Origin: Bacillus sp. ISL-41
GTDB taxonomy: Bacteria; Bacillota; Bacilli; Bacillales; Cytobacillaceae
Assembly: GCF_018613235.1 (NCBI RefSeq)
Contig: NZ_JAGGQP010000023.1
Coordinates: forward strand, 186,001 to 250,000
Reading direction: 5' to 3'
Length of the DNA stretch: 64,000 nt
Shown one piece after another: positions 17,369 to 25,976 of this stretch. Position numbers and translations under genes: made by a program. Each line of letters begins with the position of its first letter. Position 1 is the stretch's first letter. The notes beneath the pieces are model-generated. The model was given only the letters and a program-made list of their open reading frames with translations, did no database searches and was not told the origin of the DNA.

Positions 17369-18016
17369 ATGAACCTTAAAATACAAGTTCCCTTTTTTAT
17401 AGTCGGTCTTATCCTTTTTAGTTATGGTATAGCTGTGGCAATCAAGGTCAAGTACTTAGGGGTCCACCCCTGGGATGTATTGAATATTGCATTTTATGAT
17501 AAGTTTGGTTTAACCATCGGAACATGGAACGTGATCTTCGGTATCATGTTAGTTCTTGTAACACTTTTGATTGATCGTACTTATGTTAATATTGGTACCT
17601 TTATTAATGCGCTGATGGTTGGCCCAATGGTTGACTTTTTTCTCTGGCTGGATGTTTTGCCCCAGGCTTCCATGCTCGTGTTTGATGTTTTGGTGTTGCT
17701 GCTTGGTATTGTAATCATGGGTATTGGAGGAGGGATGTATAATGCTGCTCGAATCGGATCGGGGCCAAGAGATGGATTCATGCTTGCGATTTCAGCTAAG
17801 GTCGGCTATTCAATCAGCAAAGTGCGAATAATTGTTGAGAGTATTGTGCTGGTGGTTGCCCTAATACTGGGCGGGCCGGTTTTTATTTTCACCTTTATTT
17901 ATACATTTATCCAGAGTCCTATTTTCCAGGCTGCCTACAAGGTGTGTACAAGGTGGATTGAAAAGTTATCTAGCTCAATAAACAAAAAAATGATTTCTAT
18001 GTCGTCTGAACGATGA
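17369..18016 (+). CDS. yczE: YczE-family membrane protein
   Basis: 215 residues with five membrane helices. The pattern 'GVHPWDVLNIA', 'GTWNVIFG', 'GPMVDFFLW' and 'ARIGSGPRDGFMLA' is characteristic of the YczE/YyaS/YitT group. In Bacillus subtilis YczE is a membrane protein reported to influence surfactin production; its biochemical role is unresolved. Length is typical of the family. The gene ends in a strong terminator. Confidence 0.8.
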   Translation: MNLKIQVPFFIVGLILFSYGIAVAIKVKYLGVHPWDVLNIAFYDKFGLTIGTWNVIFGIMLVLVTLLIDRTYVNIGTFINALMVGPMVDFFLWLDVLPQASMLVFDVLVLLLGIVIMGIGGGMYNAARIGSGPRDGFMLAISAKVGYSISKVRIIVESIVLVVALILGGPVFIFTFIYTFIQSPIFQAAYKVCTRWIEKLSSSINKKMISMSSER

Positions 18017-18044
18017 AAAGAAAAGGAAAATAAAAGTTGAGGAA

Positions 18045-18074
18045 GCATAGGGGTGTTGAACCCTATGCTTTTTT
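18045..18074 (+). terminator. Intrinsic terminator (GCATAGGG type)
   Basis: GCATAGGG, eight-base loop, CCCTATGC and six T. A near-identical hairpin ends the lipoprotein gene at 56434-56470. Confidence 0.9.
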
Positions 18075-18177
18075 GCCTTGGGAAATAGGGGGGATTAATC
18101 TGTTAAAATACGAAAATCATGGAACGGCATACCGACCCTCCTATCCCGGTCTCCACATTTCTACCATAAACCGTGTA

Positions 18178-18209
18178 TTGATAGTGTATAGTATCAAGTG
18201 ATACACTAT
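18178..18209 (+). promoter_or_regulatory. Promoter overlapped by a nested palindrome (ycnJ)
   Basis: TTGATA (18178-18183) and TACACT (18202-18207) could form a sigma-A promoter with an 18-bp spacer. The same stretch holds nine-base inverted arms ATAGTGTAT (18181-18189) and ATACACTAT (18201-18209) around an inner GTATC-AAGT-GATAC. Palindrome placement over the spacer and -10 suggests a repressor operator for the copper genes (inference). Confidence 0.5.
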
Positions 18210-18236
18210 TGGGTATGTGAGTTTAGAAAGAGGCAG

Positions 18237-19835
18237 GTGATATTTATACTTAGCAAGCGTACGGCCATTAGTCATTTTTTAATTCTATTTGCCCTTATAT
18301 TTAGCTTAATGATTCCGCAAGATGTCTTTGCACATGCGACGCTGAAGATGGCTGAGCCTCCCCCAGACAGTGAATTAACAGAATCCCCGAAAGCGGTCGT
18401 TCTGACATTCGATGAAAGACTTGAAGACGAACTCTATTCGATTAAGGTTTTTAATGAAAATGGGGAAAGAATCGTCAATGCGAAGCCGGAGATGAGCAAA
18501 GATCAAACCACCATAAGGCAGCCTTTGCCTGACTTGCCTGACGGGAATTATGTCATATCCTATAATGTTATTTCAGCGGATGGCCACCCGATCAGGAGTT
18601 CCTATGTCATTTCTGTAGGGGAAGAAACGGTCTTCCAAAGGGATATTAACCAGCAAGTTTTAGAAACGCAAAAGAGCTCAGCTGGTGTATATGCTATCAA
18701 GTCATTGGTGAGGATACTGTTTTATATGGCATTGATCCTGACAACTGGCTGGATTCTGTGGGGGACCATCTATTCTTTAAAAGAAGAGATGAAGCCAACC
18801 TTCAGACGGAGGACCTTTCAATTACAAACTGCGCTGTTCATCACAACGGTAGGAGTGGGAATACTCCAACTCTTAGAATTACTTGACCGCCGGACCCTGA
18901 CTGAAGTGGTATCTATTTTAACAGGGACAACAGTAGGTATATCATTGGTCGCTTCTGTGCTTTTATCTTTATTAGGGTTTTTCGTCTTACTTCGTTATAA
19001 ATGGATTGATTTAGTGTGGGTATTTTTGATTCTGTCGGCCAAGACTTTTAACGGGCATGCTGCAGCATTTGAATCGGAAATCCGCTCCATGTCACTTGAA
19101 CTGGCTTTCATCCATTTACTTTCAGCCGCCGTTTGGGCTGGTGGCCTGTTATACATTCTAACTTACTGGAAAAAGCAGAAGGAACATATTAGACAATTCC
19201 TTTCCTTCTTTTCGCAATCTGCCTTAATCAGCATGGTCATGCTGTTGTTAACAGGGTCAACTTACACGGTAATCTTTGTGCCAGAACTCGATTACCTGCT
19301 CCATTCACTATGGGGAAAGCTGCTTATAACGAAAGTTGCCTTAGTCATACTTGTATTCGGGATTGGTGCGATTTTACGGCATAAGTTGAAAAAGAAAAAA
19401 GAAGACTCTATCAGCAGGCTGGTGAAATTCGACTTCAGTTTGATGCTGATCATTTTGGGGATTGTCGGTGTGATGACTTATATGAACCCACTCCCGGAAA
19501 ATGAACCTTTGGAATGGGAAAAAGAAGATCAGTCCATTGAATTCACAACATCGATCTCACCGAAGACACCAGGCTACAATCATTTCAAAGTGACTGTAAA
19601 CTCGCTTAAAGAAGACGTAGAGATTAAACGGGTTGAGCTATTCTTGATTTATAGAGACAACCTTGAAATCGAGCCGATCTCAGTTCCTTTTTCCGAAATA
19701 CAACAATCAGATACTGTTCAATTCAAGGTTAATGGTTCGTATCTGCCAATTGAAGGGAACTGGACTGTGGAGCTTCGAATACTAGATTCTGAGGACAATG
19801 AGAAGGTATATCATAAGGATTTCATTGTTTATTAA
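18237..19835 (+). CDS. ycnJ: CopC-CopD fusion, copper uptake/resistance protein YcnJ
   Basis: About 530 residues. A signal peptide ends at '...QDVFA', giving a mature N-terminal His followed by 'ATLKMAEPPPDSEL', the CopC copper-binding start; the second CopC His lies in 'SADGHPIRSSYV'. Eight or so membrane helices of the CopD domain follow, then an outer C-terminal domain. In B. subtilis YcnJ imports copper under limitation. GTG 18237 is chosen as the in-frame start nearest the signal peptide, but its ribosome site is poor and the start is uncertain. ycnI follows after 18 bases. Confidence 0.85.
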   Translation: MIFILSKRTAISHFLILFALIFSLMIPQDVFAHATLKMAEPPPDSELTESPKAVVLTFDERLEDELYSIKVFNENGERIVNAKPEMSKDQTTIRQPLPDLPDGNYVISYNVISADGHPIRSSYVISVGEETVFQRDINQQVLETQKSSAGVYAIKSLVRILFYMALILTTGWILWGTIYSLKEEMKPTFRRRTFQLQTALFITTVGVGILQLLELLDRRTLTEVVSILTGTTVGISLVASVLLSLLGFFVLLRYKWIDLVWVFLILSAKTFNGHAAAFESEIRSMSLELAFIHLLSAAVWAGGLLYILTYWKKQKEHIRQFLSFFSQSALISMVMLLLTGSTYTVIFVPELDYLLHSLWGKLLITKVALVILVFGIGAILRHKLKKKKEDSISRLVKFDFSLMLIILGIVGVMTYMNPLPENEPLEWEKEDQSIEFTTSISPKTPGYNHFKVTVNSLKEDVEIKRVELFLIYRDNLEIEPISVPFSEIQQSDTVQFKVNGSYLPIEGNWTVELRILDSEDNEKVYHKDFIVY

Positions 19836-19853
19836 AAATGAGGAGATTTTTAC

Positions 19854-20504
19854 ATGAAAAAACTTTTAACCTTAACCATATCAATGATTGGCGCGATCAC
19901 TCTTTTTGCCGGTATGGCAAGCGCGCATGTAACCGTTCAGCCGCAGGAAACTTCACAAGGAAGTTATGAAGTATTCACTGTACGAGTTCCTTCAGAAAGT
20001 CAAGATGCTCTAACAACGAAAGTGGAAGTGAAATTCCCTGAAGAAGTGAATGTCACCCGCTTTGAAGCGAAACCAGGCTGGACATATACAGTCCAAAAAG
20101 ATGACACTGGAAAAATTACAAGTGCTACGTGGACAACGGAAGGAAAAGGATTAACAGAATCCGAATTCGTTCAATTCAACATCCAGGGAAAAGTTGGCGA
20201 CGAAGCGACAGAACTCGTTTGGAAAGCCTACCAAACCTACAGCGATGGAAGTGTAGTCGAATGGGTTGGTGCACCTGATGCAGACAAGCCAGCTTCTTAT
20301 ACAGTTGTGAATCCTGCAGATGGAGATGGCCATGGACATGGAGGAACAACAGCTGATTCAACCAATGATCACAGTGCTGCTGGAGACCTTGAAAATGACG
20401 TAGAAGCAAAATCAGCAACAAGCAGCGTACCGCTTTTCCTTTCCATCGCTGCTTTGGTTGCAGGATTGTTAGCATTGTTTTTTTCTTTGAGAAAAAGAGC
20501 TTAA
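19854..20504 (+). CDS. ycnI: YcnI-family copper-binding protein (DUF1775)
   Basis: 216 residues. The signal peptide is cleaved before 'AHVTVQPQE', leaving the mature His that with the nearby Glu forms the DUF1775 copper site; 'GWTYTV' supplies the conserved Trp. A Gly/His-rich linker ('DGDGHGHGG') and a C-terminal membrane helix (about 192-210) anchor it outside the membrane. It is expected to pass copper to YcnJ. It lies in one operon with ycnJ and has a GAGGAGATTTTT ribosome site. Confidence 0.9.
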   Translation: MKKLLTLTISMIGAITLFAGMASAHVTVQPQETSQGSYEVFTVRVPSESQDALTTKVEVKFPEEVNVTRFEAKPGWTYTVQKDDTGKITSATWTTEGKGLTESEFVQFNIQGKVGDEATELVWKAYQTYSDGSVVEWVGAPDADKPASYTVVNPADGDGHGHGGTTADSTNDHSAAGDLENDVEAKSATSSVPLFLSIAALVAGLLALFFSLRKRA

Positions 20505-20546
20505 TAAACTTATTCAGGCAAGGAGATTAATTTTTTTGCCATTTGG

Positions 20547-20579
20547 GAGCATGGGGACGTACCCTGTGCTCTCTTTTTT
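20547..20579 (+). terminator. GGGACGTACCC-type terminator
   Basis: GAGCATGGG-GACGTA-CCCTGTGCTC followed by TCTTTTTTA. The same core recurs at 48907, 58853 and 59833. Confidence 0.8.
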
Positions 20580-20725
20580 AATCAGAAAAAATTGGGAAGA
20601 CTCCAAATCATGAGACAGCAGAACGTCCCTATGTCCTCAAGGAGTGTCGTCGCTTTTTTTATAAGGGTAACGTATAATGAAACTATAGAAATAAATATAC
20701 GATTCATTAGGAGGCTCAATGTTTC

Positions 20726-22144
20726 ATGAAAAATGAACTAACAATGCCGACAAAAATATCGTTCAAATCTAATAGAGTTATGGTTAATGGAGAAGTTGTA
20801 CGGACAGCGATCTTCGCCAGATTCATGGTCGCCGAGGTCCAAACTGTAGTAAACGAAAAGTACTATCTGATTTTCTACAAAAATGCCCTTATCTATGGTG
20901 AGCAGCTCGAAAAGGTTCAAAAAGGTTCTTTTATTGATAAAGTGCTGAATCAAGGGATCGTCTTAGATGAAAAGCACCCGCTCCTGCCTGTACTCATTCC
21001 CGCGACAGCTTTAACCATACCTGCTAAAAACAAGCTCTTCCATCATCTCCAGCGCCATTATTCTCTCCTTGAAATACCATGTATTGCCGCATCACTCGAC
21101 TCATTTTTCCCGCCAGAACAGCTCAGCAAACCCATCGAAAATATCTTCTTCGACTACAGAAGGAACGGCAGTTTTTTAAGGGCCTATCAATCGATCCATC
21201 TTTTGTCCGACTTAACTCCCTCCCTGGGGAAACTCAGTGAACTCCTCCATTCCCGGGAATACAGCTCATATTCCAGTTTCTACAGTTCTTCATCTCTGCC
21301 AGCAATCCAAAAGAAAGACCCCTTATTTGTAGAGTTCCATTGCTTTATGAATCGAAAAAGCGACGAACATACTCAAATGCTTGAAAAGATATTAAAAAAC
21401 GAAGAACGGTATGCAGAATGGCTGCTGGTTTGGATGGATGACAAAAGAAATCTTACTTCTGAGTCCGTTAAGAGCCAAACAGAGCTGGCCTTGAAGTACA
21501 TCCCCCTTGAAAACTGGATTCTAGTCTTATCCTGTGCAGATATAAATCCATATAAATGGGTACCGGCAGCTCGAACTTTTATTGAAGGATTAATGAAAGA
21601 CGGGCAGTATGAGAAAGCGGCCAATTATTTATTCCCTTTTATAGAGGAACTGCCAGCGGAGTATCATCTGCTCCTTAATGAAATATGGAAGCAGGTTGAT
21701 GCTGAATTTGTTGCTTCTCACCTGGATGAGTTTCTGCTGCTCCATCAGCAGGTTGCTCAGGAACATGAACCGAGGCAATCGGAACAAAGAATCCTGCAGC
21801 TCGCAGCAAAGCTAATGGAGGGCCATGACTTGAAAGCAGTCTGTGAAAAGTTGAAGCCTATCCAGAAAAGCTTCCCACAGTCACTCACCATCCGCAAAAT
21901 CAATGAAATGGCCGCTCTTACGGAGAATCCTGACAGAATGATGGATTTGGGGCAATTTTACGCAGATTTCAATCAATATGATCAAGCAATCGAATGTTTC
22001 TACTGGGAAATGGAGCTCAACCCGGCTGACCCAGGTCCGGTCAGGCAGCTGAGTAAAATGTATCAACAGAAAGGCATGGTCAATGAGGCGTCAGCCTATC
22101 AGCAAATTTATACACAATTAAGGAGCGACCAGGAGACGGGTTGA
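20726..22144 (+). CDS. TPR-like hypothetical protein
   Basis: 472 residues, cytosolic. The first ~110 residues are beta-rich and unassigned. Residues ~130-470 are helical, and the segment ~400-460 ('FYADFNQYDQAIECFYWE', 'QLSKMYQQKGMVNEASAYQQ') reads as tetratricopeptide repeats, which usually carry protein-protein contacts. A Ser/Tyr-rich stretch near residue 180 ('YSSYSSFYSSSS') is low complexity. TTAGGAGGC lies 11 bases before the start. It is a single-gene unit. No enzymatic motif was seen. Confidence 0.7.
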   Translation: MKNELTMPTKISFKSNRVMVNGEVVRTAIFARFMVAEVQTVVNEKYYLIFYKNALIYGEQLEKVQKGSFIDKVLNQGIVLDEKHPLLPVLIPATALTIPAKNKLFHHLQRHYSLLEIPCIAASLDSFFPPEQLSKPIENIFFDYRRNGSFLRAYQSIHLLSDLTPSLGKLSELLHSREYSSYSSFYSSSSLPAIQKKDPLFVEFHCFMNRKSDEHTQMLEKILKNEERYAEWLLVWMDDKRNLTSESVKSQTELALKYIPLENWILVLSCADINPYKWVPAARTFIEGLMKDGQYEKAANYLFPFIEELPAEYHLLLNEIWKQVDAEFVASHLDEFLLLHQQVAQEHEPRQSEQRILQLAAKLMEGHDLKAVCEKLKPIQKSFPQSLTIRKINEMAALTENPDRMMDLGQFYADFNQYDQAIECFYWEMELNPADPGPVRQLSKMYQQKGMVNEASAYQQIYTQLRSDQETG

Positions 22145-22228
22145 AGCTTGGAAATGGGGAACTTCTCCATCCAAAAACTCACAAACAGCATTTTAGAGGG
22201 ATAGTAAAAACATTCTTGTTTTATTGGA

Positions 22229-22253
22229 GGATTGCCGGGAGATGCTATAGACA
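22229..22253 (+). repeat. GGATTGCCGGGA-type repeat, copy 1
   Basis: A 25-base stretch (GGATTGCCGGGA, then GATGCTATAGAC) found almost unchanged at 30547-30571. Here it runs into a terminator hairpin. Confidence 0.6.
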
Positions 22254-22294
22254 CTGATTCCGGAATACCACAGAGGAACCGTGTCTTCTTTTTT
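22250..22294 (+). terminator. Intrinsic terminator
   Basis: GACAC and TTCC pair with GGAA and GTGTC, then TTCTTTTTTG, downstream of the TPR-like gene. Confidence 0.55.
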
Positions 22295-22380
22295 GTACGA
22301 ATGGCCTGCTTGCCTGATTTATATAGGATGAAATATAGTGAGATATCACATTTTAAAATCTAAACTACTTCTCATGAGAA

Positions 22381-22408
22381 AAAGCAAAGGGAAAGTGCCC
22401 TTTGCTTT
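22381..22408 (-). terminator. Terminator of the lipoprotein gene
   Basis: AAAGCAAAGGG-AAAGTG-CCCTTTGCTTT overlaps the stop codon of the - strand gene. On the - strand the stem runs into TTTTTCTC. Confidence 0.8.
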
Positions 22409-23087
22409 ATTCCTGACTATTTAGTTGATAATGCTCAATTAAGCGATCGATTCGGGTTTCTGGATCATATGGAGGCATGCCCCTAGGATCGTATTCATAT
22501 TTTTCATACAGATTTGCTGCCGTTTTGAAATAAAGTGTCGGCACTTTTTTTTCAGGTTCGATGATAAAGAGAATGTCGTTTGTTTTGATTGGCTGAGGAT
22601 CATTACTTCTTATTTGAAAAGGAATCTCGGCATCATTTGATAGAATGATATGCAGGAAATATTGACCTGCGTCAAGCCCGTCTATATTGCCCAGGTATTT
22701 ACTGACCTCTGAGTCTGAATCTTTTATATCTGCTGTTTTGATATAGGCGAATTGTGGTGAAAGGTGTTCTGCGATTACGAGTGAATGAAGGAGGGGCAGG
22801 CTCTCCCCTTGTGCATCATTCGTGGCAAATTCTTTTGCCAGGAGCTTTAGGGATATTGCCTGCATTTCAATATCCGTACTGCTTAGGTCATGTAGGTTTC
22901 TAAACTCTTCACTTTGTTCGCGATTCTTATTCTTTTCCTCTGTTAGCTGACTTTCAGCAAGGGTCAATTTTTTATTCACTGACGATAGTTCTTGCTTCGT
23001 ATCTTCTAATTCATGACTGGGAGTGCATGCCGATAGCAATCCGCCGATGAGAGATACATATAGGAACTTTTTTGCTATCATTTTCAT
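22407..23087 (-). CDS. Lipoprotein with coiled-coil segment
   Basis: 226 residues. A lipoprotein signal peptide ends in the lipobox 'LLSAC' (Cys about residue 21), so the protein should be diacylated and held on the outer face of the membrane. Residues ~27-65 are a charged heptad-like coiled coil ('ELEDTKQELSSVNKKLTLAE'). The C-terminal domain (about 75-226) is unassigned. TTTGGAGTG precedes the start. Its architecture mirrors the lipoprotein at 55853, although the sequences differ. Function unknown. Confidence 0.8.
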   Translation of the reverse strand: MKMIAKKFLYVSLIGGLLSACTPSHELEDTKQELSSVNKKLTLAESQLTEEKNKNREQSEEFRNLHDLSSTDIEMQAISLKLLAKEFATNDAQGESLPLLHSLVIAEHLSPQFAYIKTADIKDSDSEVSKYLGNIDGLDAGQYFLHIILSNDAEIPFQIRSNDPQPIKTNDILFIIEPEKKVPTLYFKTAANLYEKYEYDPRGMPPYDPETRIDRLIEHYQLNSQE

Positions 23088-23191
23088 TCACTCCAAAGAT
23101 TAGAATTTAACTTTTGCGGTGTCCCATGTTCCTAAAGAACTCATTGGATGGGGAAAGGTTTGCAATCCAATCTTACAATGACTTTGAATTA

Positions 23192-23434
23192 TTATTTCAT
23201 ACTCGCTTTATTTCTAGCTCTAGTTTCGGCAAATAGGACAATTGGATAGGATAAAATGAATAGCAATGTGATGAATGTATAATTAGTATACGAATTTCTG
23301 AATTGGTCGCTCGTTAATCCGTCTTCACCGAGGATCCATCCTGCTAAGATATTCGATATGCTAATGCCATCATTTGCTTCTGGGATCAGGCTCTGGGTAT
23401 AATTTTGAGCAAGGCTTATCACTGCTAATATAGC
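23192..23434 (-). pseudogene. N-terminally truncated membrane protein
   Basis: The frame opens directly after an in-frame TAG at 23435-23437 with 'AILAVISLAQNYTQS', the second half of a membrane helix, then a polar loop and a complete helix ('FITLLFILSYPIVLFA') and charged tail. The missing first half of the helix and the absence of a ribosome binding site before GTG 23422 indicate loss of the 5' end of a longer gene. The break coincides with a fragment of another gene on the opposite strand. Confidence 0.45.
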
Positions 23435-23436
23435 CT

Positions 23437-23518
23437 AGTTGTGGCGGGTTATAGGCACGGAAGAATGTAAATAATTTAATTGAGAAGCAGGTGACCTGAA
23501 AATAGGCAACTGCTTTTT
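23437..23518 (+). pseudogene. 3' remnant of a small-peptide gene plus its terminator
   Basis: AGT-TGT-GGC-GGG-TTA-TAG (23437-23454) encodes the same SCGGL-stop end as the intact 55-residue gene at 27920 (NCGGL-stop), sharing the 14 bases 23440-23453. A matching downstream hairpin follows at 23484-23518 (AGCAGGTG...CTGCTTTTTC), like 28138-28177. The rest of the gene is gone. This marks a deletion or fusion junction. Confidence 0.5.
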
Positions 23519-23645
23519 CTATTAATAGAAATGATTTTTACTTTAGAAAAATCAACTATATCCCGAAAAGTCCTAGCTTTTTAGCGATAATAAAACGATA
23601 GGGTACCTGGAAATCTGTGTTATTTTACAGAATGAAAGGCTGTTT

Positions 23646-23672
23646 GCGACGCGAGAACCGTCCCCATGTCGC
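23646..23672. repeat. GGGACGGTTCT-type hairpin repeat (inverted orientation)
   Basis: GCGAC ... GTCGC arms around GAGAACCGTCCCCAT. Its reverse complement matches the element at 27802-27828. Confidence 0.6.
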
Positions 23673-23698
23673 GAAGGATGGTCACTTTGCCTTTACTT

Positions 23699-24559
23699 TC
23701 ATGCCATATGAGTATCTGATATGAGGATTTTATTTGCCTTCAATGCTTGCTTTAAGGTTGCCTGTGTTGGTATTTTATTAAAGTTGATTCCTAGATGGAC
23801 TGCTGTCTGGGCTATTTCTGGGCGGATGCCGCTGATATGTACCTTTACTCCGATTAACTTCAAGATGCCGATAATTTGGAATAACTGGTTTGCTACCATT
23901 GTATCGATAATGGAGACACCTGATAAATCAATGAACAGGTGGGTTAAACGGTAATCTTTGCTTTGGATCAGTATGGATTCTGTAATGTACTTTGCACGCT
24001 GGGTATCGATTTCTCCCACAAGCGGCAATACCCCGATAGAATCAGAGAGTGGTATGACAGGGGCACTCAATTCATTAATCAGTTCACTTTGCATTAAAAG
24101 TCTATCATGGTAATAGCCATAATATTTTTCAGCAAAGGTTTCAATAATGGTATCAAATGTAGAATGAATCAATTTGCTCCACTGCAGAATTTCTGAATCG
24201 GTAATGTCCACTTTGTTCTCCATGATGAATAGGTGAATGTGTTCCCAGAAAATACCTCTAAACACCCCGAATTGATGAATGACCTCGTGGATGGGAGTCC
24301 TCGTTTCCACACGGTCCATCGCAACGGTTTGTGCCCATGCTTTAATCTCTTCATTTACATTGTTATCAGCTATAAGTACTTTGGCTAACGTTTTAATAAA
24401 AAGGCCGTTCTGCTCCCTTAAGCGTACCTCAGCATGATGGTTGTCACAAGAGTATACACTTGCTGGGTTGTTGGCTCTCCTGCTTAACCACTTATTCGTG
24501 AGGATGGAAGGGTCTTCAGTAATAAAATCATAGAGTTTCTTATTATTAGTAGAATTCAT
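23699..24559 (-). CDS. RsbR-family stressosome protein (STAS domain)
   Basis: 286 residues. The N-terminal ~150 residues fit the RsbR N-terminal globin-like domain, and residues ~165-280 form a STAS domain. The two threonines phosphorylated by RsbT in RsbR proteins appear conserved in 'GVSIIDTMVANQL' and 'IRPEIAQTAVHLG'. Such proteins build the stressosome that holds RsbT and releases it under stress to activate sigma-B. AAGGAG lies before ATG 24559. It is isolated from other rsb genes, as B. subtilis RsbRB, RC and RD are. Confidence 0.9.
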   Translation of the reverse strand: MNSTNNKKLYDFITEDPSILTNKWLSRRANNPASVYSCDNHHAEVRLREQNGLFIKTLAKVLIADNNVNEEIKAWAQTVAMDRVETRTPIHEVIHQFGVFRGIFWEHIHLFIMENKVDITDSEILQWSKLIHSTFDTIIETFAEKYYGYYHDRLLMQSELINELSAPVIPLSDSIGVLPLVGEIDTQRAKYITESILIQSKDYRLTHLFIDLSGVSIIDTMVANQLFQIIGILKLIGVKVHISGIRPEIAQTAVHLGINFNKIPTQATLKQALKANKILISDTHMA

Positions 24560-24897
24560 AATTTCTCCTTAATTTTAGTCTGATTTCCGAATGGCTATTT
24601 TAAGTTAAATATAAAGAAGATGTTCTATAAAATCAATTTTTAGTATACGCAGAATCGTGGTTGAAATATTTTACTTTGGTCCTGGCTGATATTAGTCTGA
24701 GAAACAGTATTTTTATTGTCATTCCGACCAGGAGGACGTAAAAAGACCGGTTGCTCATCCGAAATTCTAAACCCTTAAAAGCAGGATATTTCTGCGGAAT
24801 AAAGAATATAGATTTGTTATTGAGCATGGCGATATAAGGGAGCAGTTCTCCTATCGTGTGAAGCTGAATACGTCTTTTTTTGAAGGGAAGGATCATC
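24560..24897. other. Intergenic region
   Basis: It separates rsbR-like and acetyltransferase genes. A - strand frame reading 'IGELLPYIAMLNNKSIFF' to a stop at 24633 is protein-like but has no ribosome binding site at a suitable distance. No structured RNA was identified. Confidence 0.35.
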
Positions 24898-25794
24898 ATG
24901 AAGGTCGAAGCATTAAAAATAGAGCGACAGGGAGATTTTTTCGAATACTGTAAAAAACATCGAAAGGAATTGGATGATTCTTTTTTGTATGATGAAGATC
25001 TAGAGAATTTTAAGGTGGATGCCGAAAATCCCACTTTTATTTTGACTGACCCAAAAGGGCAAATAAAGGGTGCGGCCTCGCTGATTCTGGATGACTATCA
25101 TCGCAGAGGGAAAAGGGCAAGGTTCCGGATTTTTCATTGTGAATCACATGACGACCAGGACTATAAAAGACTGTTCGCGCAGGTATTGAAACATACTGAG
25201 TCATTGGATCATGTGTTTTTATTTGTCCCCTTGCTTAATCAAAAGCTTAAGGATGCCATGGAGGAGCTGAATTTTCATGTGGAGAGATATACCTTTCTTC
25301 TGGTCAGGGAGGACTTGGAGGTTCGGGAACACTCTATCCCGAAAGGTTATCAGATTAGGAGTTTCCGGCCAGGCAAGGATGAAGATGCCTGGTGCCTGGT
25401 TAGGAATGCTGCGTTCTCTACGCTGAAGGGAAGTGAGACGGCGATTACGCCCGAGATGGTCGCAAAAATGGCGACAGAGTCTGATCACCTGGATGGCGGT
25501 ATGATGATTCTTTATGAGAACGATCAGCCAGTTGGAGTCGTAAGAGGTACTGACGATGAATATGAAGATTCCCCAATCATGAACATAGGACCAGTGGCTG
25601 TTTTGCCAGAATACCAGGGAAAAGGATTGGGAAGGACCCTCCTGAGAGCATCGATCAAGTTTTCGAAGGAAAAAGGGTACGATCGATGCGTGCTATGTGT
25701 AAATGCGGACAATGAACAAGCCAAAGCCCTCTACCTGCAGGAAGGCTTCGAGCAGACAGAAGGGGTCGTCTGTTATCGATATGAACTTAAGTGA
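24898..25794 (+). CDS. Tandem GNAT acetyltransferase
   Basis: 298 residues with two GNAT-fold halves. The C-terminal half has the acetyl-CoA pyrophosphate loop 'EYQGKGLGRTLL' after 'VAVLP' and the closing 'ALYLQEGFEQTEGV'. The N-terminal half keeps the strand pattern but a weaker motif and is probably a pseudo-GNAT. Start ATG 24898 follows GGGAAGG. Substrate unknown. A terminator follows at 25845. Confidence 0.85.
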   Translation: MKVEALKIERQGDFFEYCKKHRKELDDSFLYDEDLENFKVDAENPTFILTDPKGQIKGAASLILDDYHRRGKRARFRIFHCESHDDQDYKRLFAQVLKHTESLDHVFLFVPLLNQKLKDAMEELNFHVERYTFLLVREDLEVREHSIPKGYQIRSFRPGKDEDAWCLVRNAAFSTLKGSETAITPEMVAKMATESDHLDGGMMILYENDQPVGVVRGTDDEYEDSPIMNIGPVAVLPEYQGKGLGRTLLRASIKFSKEKGYDRCVLCVNADNEQAKALYLQEGFEQTEGVVCYRYELK

Positions 25795-25844
25795 GGCATG
25801 GTCGTTTATTGGGCTCTGCCGTACTGGCCATTGGAAGGTACATT

Positions 25845-25880
25845 AGAACGGCTCTCAAGTCGTTCTTTTTTATTTTTTTC
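25845..25880 (+). terminator. Intrinsic terminator
   Basis: AGAACG, ten-base loop, CGTTCT then a long T-rich tract. The tract overlaps the 3' end of the small - strand gene at 25870. Confidence 0.75.
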
Positions 25881-25965
25881 TCCTTAGTTTCTCTATGTAG
25901 AGAGCCATCCCTATGTAAATGCTAAAGAGTAAAAACATGAATAATGGAGTGGAGAGAGAATCCAT
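25870..25965 (-). CDS. 31-residue single-helix membrane microprotein
   Basis: ATG 25965 is preceded by AGAAGGTGATCC at ideal spacing. The product starts MDSLSTPLF, has one membrane helix (about residues 8-24) and ends in a basic tail (EKLRRKK). It starts 12 bases after the stop of the CBO0543-type gene on the same strand and is very likely co-transcribed with it. Family unknown. Confidence 0.6.
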   Translation of the reverse strand: MDSLSTPLFMFLLFSIYIGMALYIEKLRRKK

Positions 25966-25976
25966 CGGATCACCTT

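Noticed and set aside
24633-25034. 133-residue - strand ORF
   Set aside because: Its 5' half is antisense to the acetyltransferase gene, and the protein-like 3' half has no start with a usable ribosome site.
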